Below are positions 24,991 through 34,243 of a DNA stretch of 64,000 bases, in pieces. Source of the stretch: Bacteriovorax sp037444575 (lineage in GTDB: Bacteria; Bdellovibrionota; Bacteriovoracia; Bacteriovoracales; Bacteriovoracaceae); NCBI GenBank assembly GCA_037444575.1, contig JBBIME010000012.1, forward strand, positions 62,001 through 126,000, given 5' to 3'. The position numbers and the translations under genes are program-made. Each line of letters opens with the position of its first letter. Position 1 is the first letter of the stretch. The notes under the pieces were generated by a model that saw nothing but the letters and a program-made list of their open reading frames with translations, was not told the origin of the DNA and searched no databases.

Positions 24991-25812
24991 ATGATCTTAC
25001 TTAGAAGAACCAGCGATTTAAGAAGTCTTCTTTTTATTGGCTTCACTCTCTTCTCAATGCTTTACGCTTTAAGCCTCCCTTTAAATGGGTTCAATTTCAT
25101 TACGTACCTTCTCGCTCTTTCTTTTTTTACTTACTGGGTTTTTGTATGCACTTTAATTAATCATAATCATCGCCATCACCCCATTTTCAAAAATAATTCT
25201 AATAATCAATTTTTAAATTTGCTTATATCCCTTGCTATAGGGGCGCCTTCAACAAGACTTCATCTTGTTCATCACTACAATCATCACCTCCATTACCCAA
25301 GTCACGAAGACTGGAGCCATTTCGAATTAAATGCCAAGGGAAGTGGATTTATCAGAATTTTGACTTACCTATATAATGCAACCAAAACGATGACAAAAAA
25401 TCGCGCTCAATTAGTTCGGACAAGATACCATCAATCGGCCCTTAGAAATGAAAAGATTTTTCTCTACAGCGCGAGTGTTATCGCTCTTCTGATCAATTGG
25501 AAAATGTTCCTTTTCTTTATTGTCCCTGGATGGTTTTTGGGGCTATCGCTTCTTTTGACCAGCAATCTTTTAAATCACGATAATTGTGATACGAATTCAG
25601 GCATTAATCACTCCCGTGATTTTTTAAATGGCATTGAAAATTGGTTATTATGCAATAACGGTTATCATACGGCACACCATTTAAGACCAAATCTTCATTG
25701 GGAAGAATTGCCAAAGCTTCACGCTGAAAAAGTGCAAAGTGAAAAAAGAAGTGAATTTGTCTGTGGATCTTTCTTTATTTATCTTGCTCGTTATTGCTTA
25801 AAATTGTCATAG
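24991..25812 (+). CDS. Membrane fatty-acid desaturase/hydroxylase family protein
   Basis: The 273-aa protein carries the three His boxes of membrane diiron desaturases: HNHRHH (residues 58-63), HLVHHYNHH (91-99), and a third box NGYHTAHHLRPNLHW near the C-terminus. Hydrophobic helices flank them (about residues 10-55, 75-88, 145-190). Such enzymes introduce double bases into acyl or isoprenoid chains, more exactly double bonds or hydroxyls, using O2 and an electron donor. The 3' end overlaps the convergent acyltransferase gene by 38 nt. The substrate is not predictable. Confidence 0.85.
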   Translation: MILLRRTSDLRSLLFIGFTLFSMLYALSLPLNGFNFITYLLALSFFTYWVFVCTLINHNHRHHPIFKNNSNNQFLNLLISLAIGAPSTRLHLVHHYNHHLHYPSHEDWSHFELNAKGSGFIRILTYLYNATKTMTKNRAQLVRTRYHQSALRNEKIFLYSASVIALLINWKMFLFFIVPGWFLGLSLLLTSNLLNHDNCDTNSGINHSRDFLNGIENWLLCNNGYHTAHHLRPNLHWEELPKLHAEKVQSEKRSEFVCGSFFIYLARYCLKLS

Positions 25813-26398
25813 GATTTAATACTGATAAGGCCTTAACAATAACGCCTTTTCCAATAGTGCACCCAGGAGCAATTCGAACTTCCCCACCTATGACAGCATC
25901 AGCACCGATGGAGATTGGTGCAATAAAAATTTTTTCTTGATTGAGAAGATGAGATGTCATTTTCACTCCGTATCCCACGACAACTCGATCACCAATCTCA
26001 ACTAAATTTCTATCCAAAATTTCGACTCTCGGAGACCAATAGACAAGCTTCCCGACTTTTGCTCCCCAGAGTCTTAACCATGCCGAGTAGAGAAAAGGAG
26101 GAATCCTTAAAATCTCTTCAAGAAATGGAAAACGAGCATAAAGAAGCTGCAACTGAATCCCATACCACCATACAAGATGCCCTCTATCAAAGATTCGTTG
26201 TGTTCCATGTTCGAGTTTAAAAAAGAGGTGGATTACTCGAAAAAGTAGAGGAGGAATTAAGTAGATAAAAACAAGAGTAAAAAAAACCTGATAAAAAACA
26301 CCTGATATTTTCAAGAAACAGACAATGAAGACTAACAATTGAATAAAAGGCAGGAGGTTACCTAAGAGGAAAAGAATTTTCACTTTGCTTATATTCAT
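25775..26398 (-). CDS. Left-handed beta-helix (hexapeptide) acyltransferase, membrane-anchored
   Basis: The 207-aa protein begins with two hydrophobic helices (residues about 8-30 and 35-58), followed by a hexapeptide-repeat beta-helix in its C-terminal half (VEIGDRVVVGYGVKM, SIGADAVIGGEVRIAPGCTIG). Members of this fold transfer acyl or acetyl groups from CoA or ACP. Between two desaturase genes, it may esterify a lipid product. The last 38 nt lie antisense to the end of the upstream desaturase gene. No Shine-Dalgarno is evident. Confidence 0.75.
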   Translation of the reverse strand: MNISKVKILFLLGNLLPFIQLLVFIVCFLKISGVFYQVFFTLVFIYLIPPLLFRVIHLFFKLEHGTQRIFDRGHLVWWYGIQLQLLYARFPFLEEILRIPPFLYSAWLRLWGAKVGKLVYWSPRVEILDRNLVEIGDRVVVGYGVKMTSHLLNQEKIFIAPISIGADAVIGGEVRIAPGCTIGKGVIVKALSVLNPMTILSNNEQDK

Positions 26399-26435
26399 AC
26401 TTTTAGCTTACAATGTTTGTAACCTGGAAGGCCAT

Positions 26436-27383
26436 ATGAATAAAAAAGATATCTTAAACGATACTACTCCTCCAACTAAGCTGAATATTACAATTCAAAT
26501 TCTGGCGAGTGCGACCTCCCTTTTTTGCTTATGGAGTGCTTCCCACTACGACTCATGGTTGATTAAGATTTCAGCCGCTCTAGTCTTCTCTTTTTCAAAT
26601 AACACACTTTTTTCTCTCCTTCATGAAAGTGTTCACCGTTGTTACTCAAAAAATAAAACAATAAATGAAGTCGCGGGAAATCTTGCAGCTGCATTTTTTC
26701 CAACAGCACTTGTCTTTCAAAGAACATGTCACTTAGGCCATCACCTAAGAAATAGAACAGACCATGAAATGTTTGATATGTATTATCCTGAAGACAGTAA
26801 GCTTTTAAAATACACTCAATACTACGCCATCTTGACTGGCTTTTATTGGCTATCACTTCCAGTTGGATGCCTCATGTATATGATTGCTCCATCGTCATAT
26901 AATATTTTTAAATATCTAGCGAAGAGTACTGACTCAGAAATGATGTTGCCTTTTTTAACTCACCCTCTGAAAACCCGCATTCGTTTGGAAATGTTTTATT
27001 CGCTAGTATTCCAAGTAAGTATTTTCTACTTATTGAAATTAAATTTCGGATCTTGGCTTCTTTGTTACTGGATTTTTGGAATGAACTGGGGAGGATTACA
27101 ATATGCGGATCATGCCTGGAGTGAAAGAGACATTAGAAATGGTGCTTGGAACCTAGCTGTCCCAGCTTGGATGCAGGCTGTATTTTTAAATTATCATTAT
27201 CATAAAGTGCACCACCAACACCCACTTGCTCCTTGGACAATTCTTCCAGAACTTGCGGAAAAAAATGGAATGCGTCCATCATTCTTTAAAATTTATCTAG
27301 AAATGTGGAAAGGTCCAAGACCAGTCAATGCACCAGCGCCAAAACCAATTGATGATGAATTCAGAAGATTAATTGGTTCTTAA
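26436..27383 (+). CDS. Fatty-acid desaturase family protein
   Basis: From ATG 26436 (GGAAG upstream; an earlier in-frame start at 26385 overlaps the divergent gene) the protein has 315 aa. His boxes are seen as HESVH (residues 63-67), HLGHH with following RTDHE, and a final NYHYHKVHHQHP near residue 250. Four hydrophobic helices lie between. It is a second, distantly related membrane diiron desaturase in the same block, suggesting successive desaturations or one desaturation plus one hydroxylation of a lipid. It ends one base before the convergent Rieske gene. Confidence 0.87.
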   Translation: MNKKDILNDTTPPTKLNITIQILASATSLFCLWSASHYDSWLIKISAALVFSFSNNTLFSLLHESVHRCYSKNKTINEVAGNLAAAFFPTALVFQRTCHLGHHLRNRTDHEMFDMYYPEDSKLLKYTQYYAILTGFYWLSLPVGCLMYMIAPSSYNIFKYLAKSTDSEMMLPFLTHPLKTRIRLEMFYSLVFQVSIFYLLKLNFGSWLLCYWIFGMNWGGLQYADHAWSERDIRNGAWNLAVPAWMQAVFLNYHYHKVHHQHPLAPWTILPELAEKNGMRPSFFKIYLEMWKGPRPVNAPAPKPIDDEFRRLIGS

Positions 27384-27384
27384 T

Positions 27385-28314
27385 CTATTTACTATAGAGT
27401 GCCATTAACCAATTTAGATAATTGCTCATGACGTGATCATTTGATCCAAGAGTTTTGTTATCCAAAAAAACGCCATGACTGCAGTCAGCTTCCACCTGAA
27501 AAAATCGTCGAGAAAAGATCGACTGAATTTCACGTTTTAATATCTTCAAAGGGTTCATGGATTTTTCTGAATAGACTGTGAGATAAGCAAGACTATGTCC
27601 TCTACCGTTTGGTGCATTGATAATCATCATATAGTTTTTTAATTCTTTAACAGTCGTCACTGCCAAAATAAAATTTCCACCAAAAACAGTGAAATTCAAA
27701 TTTGCTTTTTTACCGTAAAAGGTTTTCATCAATTGATCTGATAGCGTCGAGCCTTTTATTTCGTAATCGAGTTCTATTTGATAAGCATAATCAGATGGAT
27801 TTTTAATAACCGGTGCTTTTAAAAGATGGCGCAAATGAACTGTTTCAAAATGGGGAATATCAAACGCGTTAGCAGGGCCGACAAACCATTCATTTTGAGT
27901 TGTAATTGTTTGGACTGATGAAGCGTCAAATTTATTAAAATCCACTCCTTCAAAAAAGGGAAGATCAAAACCCGCAACTTCATCATTGAAGAAGAACACT
28001 AGTCCATTTCTTTCTTTTACTGGATAAGATTTTATTTTAGTTTTATTTCCCTGATAGCAGCTGCCAATTTTATCAAATTCATAGCGATGAAGAAAACATT
28101 GTAGGCGATTGTTTTTTACGCAGCCGAATGCCAAATCAGCATTCATATGCGGACAGCGACGATCAAGAGCTATAATAGAATTATCTTCAGCTCTAAAGGC
28201 AACAAATTCCACACCTGCAATACTAAAGGCTTTAGGCTTTTGAGTAATCTTTTTTGATGATTGCACGTAAAACCAACTTTTAGGAAATTCTGGCAAATCT
28301 CTAGTAGTTTCCAT
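27385..28314 (-). CDS. Rieske-type non-heme iron oxygenase
   Basis: The 309-aa protein has a Rieske [2Fe-2S] motif C54-x-H56 ... C73-x2-H76 (RRCPHMNADL, LQCFLHRYEFD). It also has a mononuclear iron site with the spacing N149-x2-D152-x2-H155-x4-H160 (ANAFDIPHFETVH). Both centres of a Rieske oxygenase alpha subunit are thus complete, although the protein is short. Such enzymes hydroxylate or demethylate with O2 and need an external reductase, which is not adjacent. It is last in a three-gene operon and overlaps the PAP2 gene by 14 nt. Confidence 0.87.
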   Translation of the reverse strand: METTRDLPEFPKSWFYVQSSKKITQKPKAFSIAGVEFVAFRAEDNSIIALDRRCPHMNADLAFGCVKNNRLQCFLHRYEFDKIGSCYQGNKTKIKSYPVKERNGLVFFFNDEVAGFDLPFFEGVDFNKFDASSVQTITTQNEWFVGPANAFDIPHFETVHLRHLLKAPVIKNPSDYAYQIELDYEIKGSTLSDQLMKTFYGKKANLNFTVFGGNFILAVTTVKELKNYMMIINAPNGRGHSLAYLTVYSEKSMNPLKILKREIQSIFSRRFFQVEADCSHGVFLDNKTLGSNDHVMSNYLNWLMALYSK

Positions 28315-28915
28315 AAAGGTCTCTCAAATAAAATCTTCTAAAACAAAATTCAGCCAAGAGCATTCCGCCGGCAATATCAATCAGGTGATGCTGATGAGTT
28401 AAAAGCACACTGCTTGCAATGATTGAAAACCACATCCAGAAAAAGTAAGGATACTTCTTAATCGAAAAGACTAAGATGCGAATAAAGAGAAAGCTGTATG
28501 TAATATGAAGAGAAGGAAAAGTATTTGCAGTTCTATCAATTCCATAGAGAGTGCGATAAAAGCCAGACCACTCACCTACGACTTCAGCTCTGACAAATCC
28601 AATGGGCGCAGGGATAACGAGAAAGAAAAAACCTGCGATAACAGTGGCCCAGGCCATCGTCTTATTTAAAGCATGAAGTTCAAGAACAGAAAGAGAAAAG
28701 GCCGGAACGAGCATCAGTAAATTAAGAGATACGTAACCTAAGATCATGAAAGGAATAAATGGAATCTGCAATTCCAGAGGGTGCCACAATTGAAAATGAT
28801 AATTGTGTTGTTGCGCCAGCCAATTAGTGAATCCGTAAACTGAGACAAAAAGAATGGTTTGAAACAAGCTTAGTTTCAAATAAACAAGAATTCTCTCTTT
28901 ATCAATTGTTAACAT
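28301..28915 (-). CDS. PAP2-superfamily membrane phosphatase/phosphotransferase
   Basis: The 204-aa protein has about six membrane helices. The PAP2 signatures are TFPSLHITYSF (residues 132-142, catalytic His137) and H176-x3-D180 in QHHLIDIAGG. The form resembles the PAP2_3 (Aur1/inositol-phosphoceramide-like) subgroup more than classic PgpB. It may dephosphorylate a polyprenyl or lipid phosphate or transfer a head group. Between an unknown membrane protein and a Rieske oxygenase, and near a prenyl-synthase-like gene, a lipid-phosphate substrate fits. Confidence 0.83.
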   Translation of the reverse strand: MLTIDKERILVYLKLSLFQTILFVSVYGFTNWLAQQHNYHFQLWHPLELQIPFIPFMILGYVSLNLLMLVPAFSLSVLELHALNKTMAWATVIAGFFFLVIPAPIGFVRAEVVGEWSGFYRTLYGIDRTANTFPSLHITYSFLFIRILVFSIKKYPYFFWMWFSIIASSVLLTHQHHLIDIAGGMLLAEFCFRRFYLRDLYGNY

Positions 28916-28923
28916 TCTTTAGC

Positions 28924-29562
28924 CTAAAAATACTTGAGAGCATAATAGCTCTGAAAAAGTAGATGTGAAAAAACAATGATATCTACAAATAAAGTGTAGC
29001 GATTTACAAATAGCCACTTCGGATCATCAGAAGCAAAATAAACGTTCTCATTTTTCTCTTGAATTGATCTGAGCCTTAAAAAAAGAAATGCAAAACTGAT
29101 TTCAGCAGTTGTTGAGATAAAAAGTATAAAGAGATAAATAGCGACTAAGAAAGCTTCTGCTCCCATTGAGAGAGTTGTCAGCTCATGACGAAAATTAAAA
29201 AGCAATGCTGAGCAACCAATCAGATGAAAAAGATCGTGACTGATTCCGTAGCGAGGACTCCAGTTAAGCCACTTATAAATCATCACCATTTCCAGAAGAC
29301 CTCTTACCCACCAGCTAATCAAATGAAAGGCCACGATAACTTTCAAAAATGTTGGAGTCGCGGGATGAAAAAGAAAAACAAACGGGAGAAAAAACCAAGT
29401 TTGAATTGTATAAGAAAGCCAAAATGCTTTAGGCCAGGAGATAGGGCCACCTGTCCAGGGATTATTGCTGCTTTGTTTTTTTCGATAAAAAATTGCAAGC
29501 GAAACAACCACGAGAGGCCATAGCACCAGAATGACTTTGCTTATAAAATTGAATTGCTCCAT
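28924..29562 (-). CDS. Integral membrane protein of unknown function
   Basis: The 212-aa protein is mostly hydrophobic, with about six helices (near residues 8-24, 45-62, 70-88, 103-120, 130-155 and 190-205). It has several Trp residues (WTGGPISWPKAFW) and a conserved-looking SPRYGISHDLFH segment with two His. I do not recognise a family. It begins a leaderless operon with the PAP2 and Rieske genes (8-bp gap and 14-nt overlap), so a role in the same membrane-lipid pathway is inferred. Confidence 0.65.
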   Translation of the reverse strand: MEQFNFISKVILVLWPLVVVSLAIFYRKKQSSNNPWTGGPISWPKAFWLSYTIQTWFFLPFVFLFHPATPTFLKVIVAFHLISWWVRGLLEMVMIYKWLNWSPRYGISHDLFHLIGCSALLFNFRHELTTLSMGAEAFLVAIYLFILFISTTAEISFAFLFLRLRSIQEKNENVYFASDDPKWLFVNRYTLFVDIIVFSHLLFQSYYALKYF

Positions 29563-29568
29563 AAAAAA

Positions 29569-29597
29569 AGTGTATCTTCAAGCTTTTCTTTTGTAAA
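29569..29597 (-). promoter_or_regulatory. Promoter for membrane protein-PAP2-Rieske operon (leaderless)
   Basis: TTTACA-N17-TACACT on the minus strand, with the -10 box ending 6 nt before ATG 29562 and no Shine-Dalgarno. Its -35 box overlaps the -10 box of the opposite promoter at 29594-29599. Confidence 0.5.
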
Positions 29598-29599
29598 AT
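29594..29599 (+). promoter_or_regulatory. -10 box of prenyl-synthase-like gene (leaderless)
   Basis: TAAAAT preceded by TTG, ending 6 nt before ATG 29606. No Shine-Dalgarno precedes the gene. The -35 region is weak. The box overlaps the -35 hexamer of the opposite promoter. Confidence 0.4.
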
Positions 29600-29605
29600 G
29601 ACTTG

Positions 29606-30421
29606 ATGATAAATCAACTTCACATGGAATGGCTTTGCTTTAAACAGCATGTTTATTTTTCGATTAGAAATCGGCGTTATTTATTCATTGCCATTGCCCA
29701 ATATCTGTATTCATTTATCAATTGGAAACATGCTCAAAATTTGCGCTATACTTTCTGCACGTTACAATTAATCGATGATATTCTCGATGGCGATCGAAAA
29801 TGTGAAATCGAACCTCTCGACTATTTAGAAAATTTAAAAACGGCTATTTCCAAAAAACAATTTGGACCTTCTGATCTTGAGCAGATGACCAGATTTCTCC
29901 TCCTAAGAGTTGAGCAATTTGGTCCAATGAAAGATGAAGCTAAAAAAGCTTTTTCTGAATTAATTGATATCATGATGGCCGATCGAAGACGTGTTTTGTC
30001 CAAAAACATTTTTAACAAAGAAGAACTTCTCTATCACCACCACACGACTTTTAGATACTCCCTGGATATTGTTCTCATTGCTCTAGAGAGTCCTCTGCGC
30101 TCTTCCTCAATGCCTGAAATCCTCGATATCTTCGCCTGGTGCTCAACAGTAAGAGATTTAAAAGAAGACCTCGACAAAAACTTAATTAATATTCCTCTCG
30201 AGATTACTTCGCAAGTTAACAGCTTTAATTCCTTAACGACAGAAGAGAAAATATCGAATCCCGTAATCCATCGCTGGCTTGTTGATGAAACAAAAAAGGC
30301 GGAATCCCTTTTTCTAATTTGTGATTCTAAAATGAAAGAGATCCATTCAATCCATGGCTCTTTTATCTTTAAAATGTTTCTAAAAAGCATGAAAAAATAC
30401 ACACGAGTTTTTCATGCATAA
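29606..30421 (+). CDS. Squalene/phytoene-synthase-like class I isoprenoid enzyme
   Basis: The 271-aa, all-helical protein has two Asp-rich motifs at the expected places: D57-D58-x2-D61-x-D63 (LQLIDDILDGDR) and D184-x3-D188 followed by NIP (VRDLKEDLDKNLINIP). The second closely resembles the RDxxED...P motif of trans-isoprenyl head-to-head synthases (phytoene, squalene and dehydrosqualene synthases). Activity on prenyl diphosphates is therefore likely; the product is unknown. ATG 29606 is chosen over TTG 29603. The 3' end overlaps the RND exporter by 8 nt, a strong functional link. Confidence 0.75.
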   Translation: MINQLHMEWLCFKQHVYFSIRNRRYLFIAIAQYLYSFINWKHAQNLRYTFCTLQLIDDILDGDRKCEIEPLDYLENLKTAISKKQFGPSDLEQMTRFLLLRVEQFGPMKDEAKKAFSELIDIMMADRRRVLSKNIFNKEELLYHHHTTFRYSLDIVLIALESPLRSSSMPEILDIFAWCSTVRDLKEDLDKNLINIPLEITSQVNSFNSLTTEEKISNPVIHRWLVDETKKAESLFLICDSKMKEIHSIHGSFIFKMFLKSMKKYTRVFHA

Positions 30422-32579
30422 AACGCTAGTCTCAATAGACAAATTCTTGCGAAATGCATTTGAACTAGTTATAAAGAATTCTCTTTCAATCATTGTCAGT
30501 ACGGTGGTTTTATTTCTTTTTTTTACTTATCAAACAAAGCATCTTACTCAAAGTGTCTCCATTGAAGATCAGCTCGATCCAGAGATGCAATCTTCAAAAG
30601 ACTTAAGTACTCTCAAAGATTTATTCGAATCAAATGCTTCTCTTGGATTTATTGTCCTCCCTAAAAAAGAGCAATTTTTCACTTATCCTGAACTCTGTAA
30701 ACTTCAAGAGAATATAAATAATACTGCTCATAGCAATGGTATTATTTCTGATTTCATTTCACCTTTTAAACTTCGTTATGCTCATTATGAAAATAAGATA
30801 TTAACCTATCAGAGAGTATTGGAGAATCCATGCGATGGTCATACCGTCACTCTTGTTAATCCCATCTCGCCTTTAGCTAAAACTCCGTGGCTTACTTTAC
30901 TGACTGACAACCAAGCAAGAGATCTTACTTTTAATTTTTCTATTAACCCCAAAGTTCCCCCAGGGTTTTATGGTGATTTTGACTCTGAAGGAATCGAAGC
31001 TTTAATGAAAAAAGTTGAATCCTTCATTCCTCATCAGCTGTATTGGACAGGTCCTCTGGCCATGCAATTCTTTACATTAAAAGGAATGGCGCAATCTCAA
31101 TGGCTCAACTTTATTATTATCATTCTAATCTGGGTGAGCCTTAGAATTTATTTTGGAACATGGAGATCTGGTGCAATATTCCTTCTTTCATTATTCTTTT
31201 CCTCTGTTCTTATCTATGGTGGGATGGCACTCTTCAATCATCCCATCGACATGCTCTCCTCGTGTCTTTTTTTAATCCTTGCAGTTTCATCGCTAGAAGA
31301 TTTTATCTTTGTGGCCCAACATCAACTTGAAAATAATTGCACTTATATTGAATCGCACTTAGAGCTGATCACTCCAAGTTTTTTTACTTCACTTACAACT
31401 GTTTTAGGCTTTGGTTCCTTAATGACCTCAGAGTTATTGCCAATCAGACGTTTTGGAGGATGGGCCGCTTCTGGCGCCTTTATTGAATGGGTCGCTGTTT
31501 TTCTTTTGGTTCCTGCTTTCATGAATCGATTTTCTTCTTGGAGAAATTGGGTCAATAAAGAAAAATCTTTTTCAATTGCTAAAACTAAAAAAGTCGTTAA
31601 GAAAAAACCATCACTACTTTTTTCAAGGTTTGCTTTAATTGTTTTCATTCTGTCATTTTTTTCGATCAAAAACTTTAGGCTCTCTCAAACTCCTTCAGAA
31701 ATGTTTCCTAAAAATCATCCTTATCAAAAAATGATTGATTATGTGAGAGGTAATCGAGACTGGGAAACAGAATCAAGTTTATTTTTCTCTCACAGCATTC
31801 CCAAACAAAAGAAAAATGAAATCTTAAATTCAATTGTAAATCATCCCATTATTCAAAAAATTGAAACTCATAATGAAACATATCAGTTTCTTACAAAAGA
31901 TATTAATGATCCGTTGATTAAAGATTTAGTACTCAATGAGTTCAATCATACCAAATTTGCGGAACGCTATCTTTCTCCTTCTGGAGATGAACGCGCTATT
32001 GTCTATTTAAAAACGACGAACACTCAAAAGATAAATGAACTAAGAAATGCAATCGAGCACCTTTGTCCTAGTCATGAATGCTGGATAGGTGGAGAAATTG
32101 TAGCCTTTGCAGATTTTTCAAAAAGTTTAATTCACACGCTTTTTGAGAGCTTCTTTATAAGCCTTCTCTTAGTTGGAATTATTATTTTTTATCTGGCATG
32201 GGCGACAAAAATTAAAAATTATTTTTCGTTAGTCATTGCTTCTTTCTGGGGCCCAGCTGTTATTTTGTGTCTTATTTATGCACTGGATTTATCCATTAAC
32301 TTTGTTACCTGTATTATCGCTTCAACTCTTGTTGGTCTCACCGGGGACAATGCTATTCAGTTCATGTTTGCGGCAAATCACAATGATCTTCAGTCTGGGA
32401 TTGAAGAGCGCGGTCCAAGTTCTCTCTATTGTGCTCTCACCATGGGTCTATGTTCATTAGTGTTTTTGGGCTCCTATTTTGAGGCTCCCAAAATACTAGG
32501 AGCACTTCTTGCCGCTGGCTTTTTCTTCTCTTTGATTGGCGATGTTTGGATTCTCAACGGGTTGACCAAGAAAAAATAG
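30414..32579 (+). CDS. RND/MMPL-family lipid exporter
   Basis: The 721-aa protein has the two-fold RND layout: helix 1 (about residues 22-40), a large periplasmic loop (to about 225), five or six helices (about 228-375), a second loop (to about 575), and a final helix bundle. TM4-like and TM10-like segments have acidic residues at the proton-relay place (SSLEDFIFVAQH and VGLTGDNAIQFMF), as in MMPL/HpnN-type transporters of hopanoids and mycolates. Overlap with the prenyl-synthase-like gene suggests it moves that pathway's lipid product across the envelope. Confidence 0.82.
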   Translation: MHKTLVSIDKFLRNAFELVIKNSLSIIVSTVVLFLFFTYQTKHLTQSVSIEDQLDPEMQSSKDLSTLKDLFESNASLGFIVLPKKEQFFTYPELCKLQENINNTAHSNGIISDFISPFKLRYAHYENKILTYQRVLENPCDGHTVTLVNPISPLAKTPWLTLLTDNQARDLTFNFSINPKVPPGFYGDFDSEGIEALMKKVESFIPHQLYWTGPLAMQFFTLKGMAQSQWLNFIIIILIWVSLRIYFGTWRSGAIFLLSLFFSSVLIYGGMALFNHPIDMLSSCLFLILAVSSLEDFIFVAQHQLENNCTYIESHLELITPSFFTSLTTVLGFGSLMTSELLPIRRFGGWAASGAFIEWVAVFLLVPAFMNRFSSWRNWVNKEKSFSIAKTKKVVKKKPSLLFSRFALIVFILSFFSIKNFRLSQTPSEMFPKNHPYQKMIDYVRGNRDWETESSLFFSHSIPKQKKNEILNSIVNHPIIQKIETHNETYQFLTKDINDPLIKDLVLNEFNHTKFAERYLSPSGDERAIVYLKTTNTQKINELRNAIEHLCPSHECWIGGEIVAFADFSKSLIHTLFESFFISLLLVGIIIFYLAWATKIKNYFSLVIASFWGPAVILCLIYALDLSINFVTCIIASTLVGLTGDNAIQFMFAANHNDLQSGIEERGPSSLYCALTMGLCSLVFLGSYFEAPKILGALLAAGFFFSLIGDVWILNGLTKKK

Positions 32580-32696
32580 GATAGTCTGTCTTTTCCTATC
32601 AAGAAATCATTAAACAAAAATTCCTCTATGAAATTAGCCTGTCAAATGTCATAATATTTTGATGTTATTTCTCTTAAATTCATAAGGAGATTTCTA

Positions 32697-34235
32697 GTGA
32701 AAAAATTAGTTTTATTAACTCTTTCTTTTGGTCTTACCTTTGGGGCCATGGCTGCACCACAAAAACAGAAACCGGTTTCCATAACAACTCTTGCTCCATA
32801 CAACGATTCATGGACAAGCGACATTAAAATGTCTTGGAAGGCCAACCATAACGATCTTGTTGCTAAAATGAATAAGCAAGAAAAAAGCAGAAAAATTGCT
32901 TCTGAGCTTGATCAAGAATATTTTGAAAGCAAAATGTCTCCTGAAATGAAAAAATTTCGTGAAGATTTTTTGAAAATTAAAACAGCAGACGAGCTAGATA
33001 ACAAACTCACTGAACTAGACAAAAACTACGAAAAGCTTGGCTCTGACGATATTAAATTTATCGCAGCTCAACTTATCCCTATGCGTGCACTTAGAGGTCT
33101 TGTTTGGAGACTCACCCCAACGGTTGAAGATACAAAAATTACTCACAGCATTCTTGTTACCCAAGTTAAATCGCTAGCGGTTAACATGAAAATTTTTCTT
33201 CCAACAGAACAATGGAATGCTGCTTTTGACTATGTAACACAGCCATTTGTTCAAAACGGACAATTTCCTTTTACAAGTGCTGGAGTTGCTATTGCTCAAT
33301 TTCCTAGAGGAAACGAAACCTACGTTCAGGCCTATGTGAGAAGCGCAGTACTTCCGATGTTAAGAACATCTGCTCAACGTTTAGAAAAATTAGATCTTAG
33401 TAATGATCAAGTGGTTTGGGATAATAAACTTCTTTATGGACCAGGGTCTTTCCCTTCTGCTGTAGATCGATATGCATTAGTGGGTGAAGTCGAAAAACAA
33501 AATTCTCTTATGAACATCTATGGATCCATGTCTGAATTGGCCTATCAATCTGCTTACTCACAAGAAGGCGGAATGAAAATGAATCAACAGATTTCTAAAC
33601 TGTATGGATGGGATTCATTCTTAAGTAAAATCGACGGCGTTCCCGCTTCTAAGAGAGTCCAAGTTATTCGCGATCCACAATACTTAAGATGGGGGAGATT
33701 ATTTGATGATGGCCAACAATGGCTAAATCTTTCTTGGAGCTACCTTGCTCAATCAGTTGAACATGGAGATCTAGCTTGGACAGCTATGAAAAACCGCCCT
33801 GTTTCTGAAATTTATTTTGCTGATAACTCTCGCGCTCTTCCATTTCAACGTGCAATCGGTCTTCGTTTAGATAATTTAAAAAAGATGATCGAAGGTCCAA
33901 CAATGATCAGAAGTTTCATCACTGAAGAAACGACAACGGTTAATCTAAAAGATTTTTACCTTAATCCTCCAAAGGATTTAAAAGATCTATATGCAACTCA
34001 ATTTGAGGGAGGATCTGAAATGAATTCAGTTTCTTTGAAAACAAATTCAGGGGTTCAGAAATTCACTTATAGAAATTATCTCCATGGTCGTGCAACTGGA
34101 TGGAACATTGATGTATACAAACGCTATTTCCCACAAGTTAAATCAGGTGAGGATTTAAAAAATACAGCAAGAATTCTTTCTCAAGGATGGGGAAGTTCAA
34201 CAATCGCTATGCCACTTGCTAATTACTTAAACTAA
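32697..34235 (+). CDS. Large secreted protein of unknown function
   Basis: The GTG start is preceded by AAGGAGA at ideal spacing, and the signal peptide is MKKLVLLTLSFGLTFGAMA. The 490-residue mature protein is rich in helices and aromatic residues, has no Cys, and matches no family I know. It lies 117 bp after the exporter gene on the same strand and ends in a hairpin shared with the convergent Rieske gene. A periplasmic partner of the exporter or a lipid-binding role is possible but unproven. Confidence 0.75.
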   Translation: MKKLVLLTLSFGLTFGAMAAPQKQKPVSITTLAPYNDSWTSDIKMSWKANHNDLVAKMNKQEKSRKIASELDQEYFESKMSPEMKKFREDFLKIKTADELDNKLTELDKNYEKLGSDDIKFIAAQLIPMRALRGLVWRLTPTVEDTKITHSILVTQVKSLAVNMKIFLPTEQWNAAFDYVTQPFVQNGQFPFTSAGVAIAQFPRGNETYVQAYVRSAVLPMLRTSAQRLEKLDLSNDQVVWDNKLLYGPGSFPSAVDRYALVGEVEKQNSLMNIYGSMSELAYQSAYSQEGGMKMNQQISKLYGWDSFLSKIDGVPASKRVQVIRDPQYLRWGRLFDDGQQWLNLSWSYLAQSVEHGDLAWTAMKNRPVSEIYFADNSRALPFQRAIGLRLDNLKKMIEGPTMIRSFITEETTTVNLKDFYLNPPKDLKDLYATQFEGGSEMNSVSLKTNSGVQKFTYRNYLHGRATGWNIDVYKRYFPQVKSGEDLKNTARILSQGWGSSTIAMPLANYLN

Positions 34236-34243
34236 TTTCTTCC

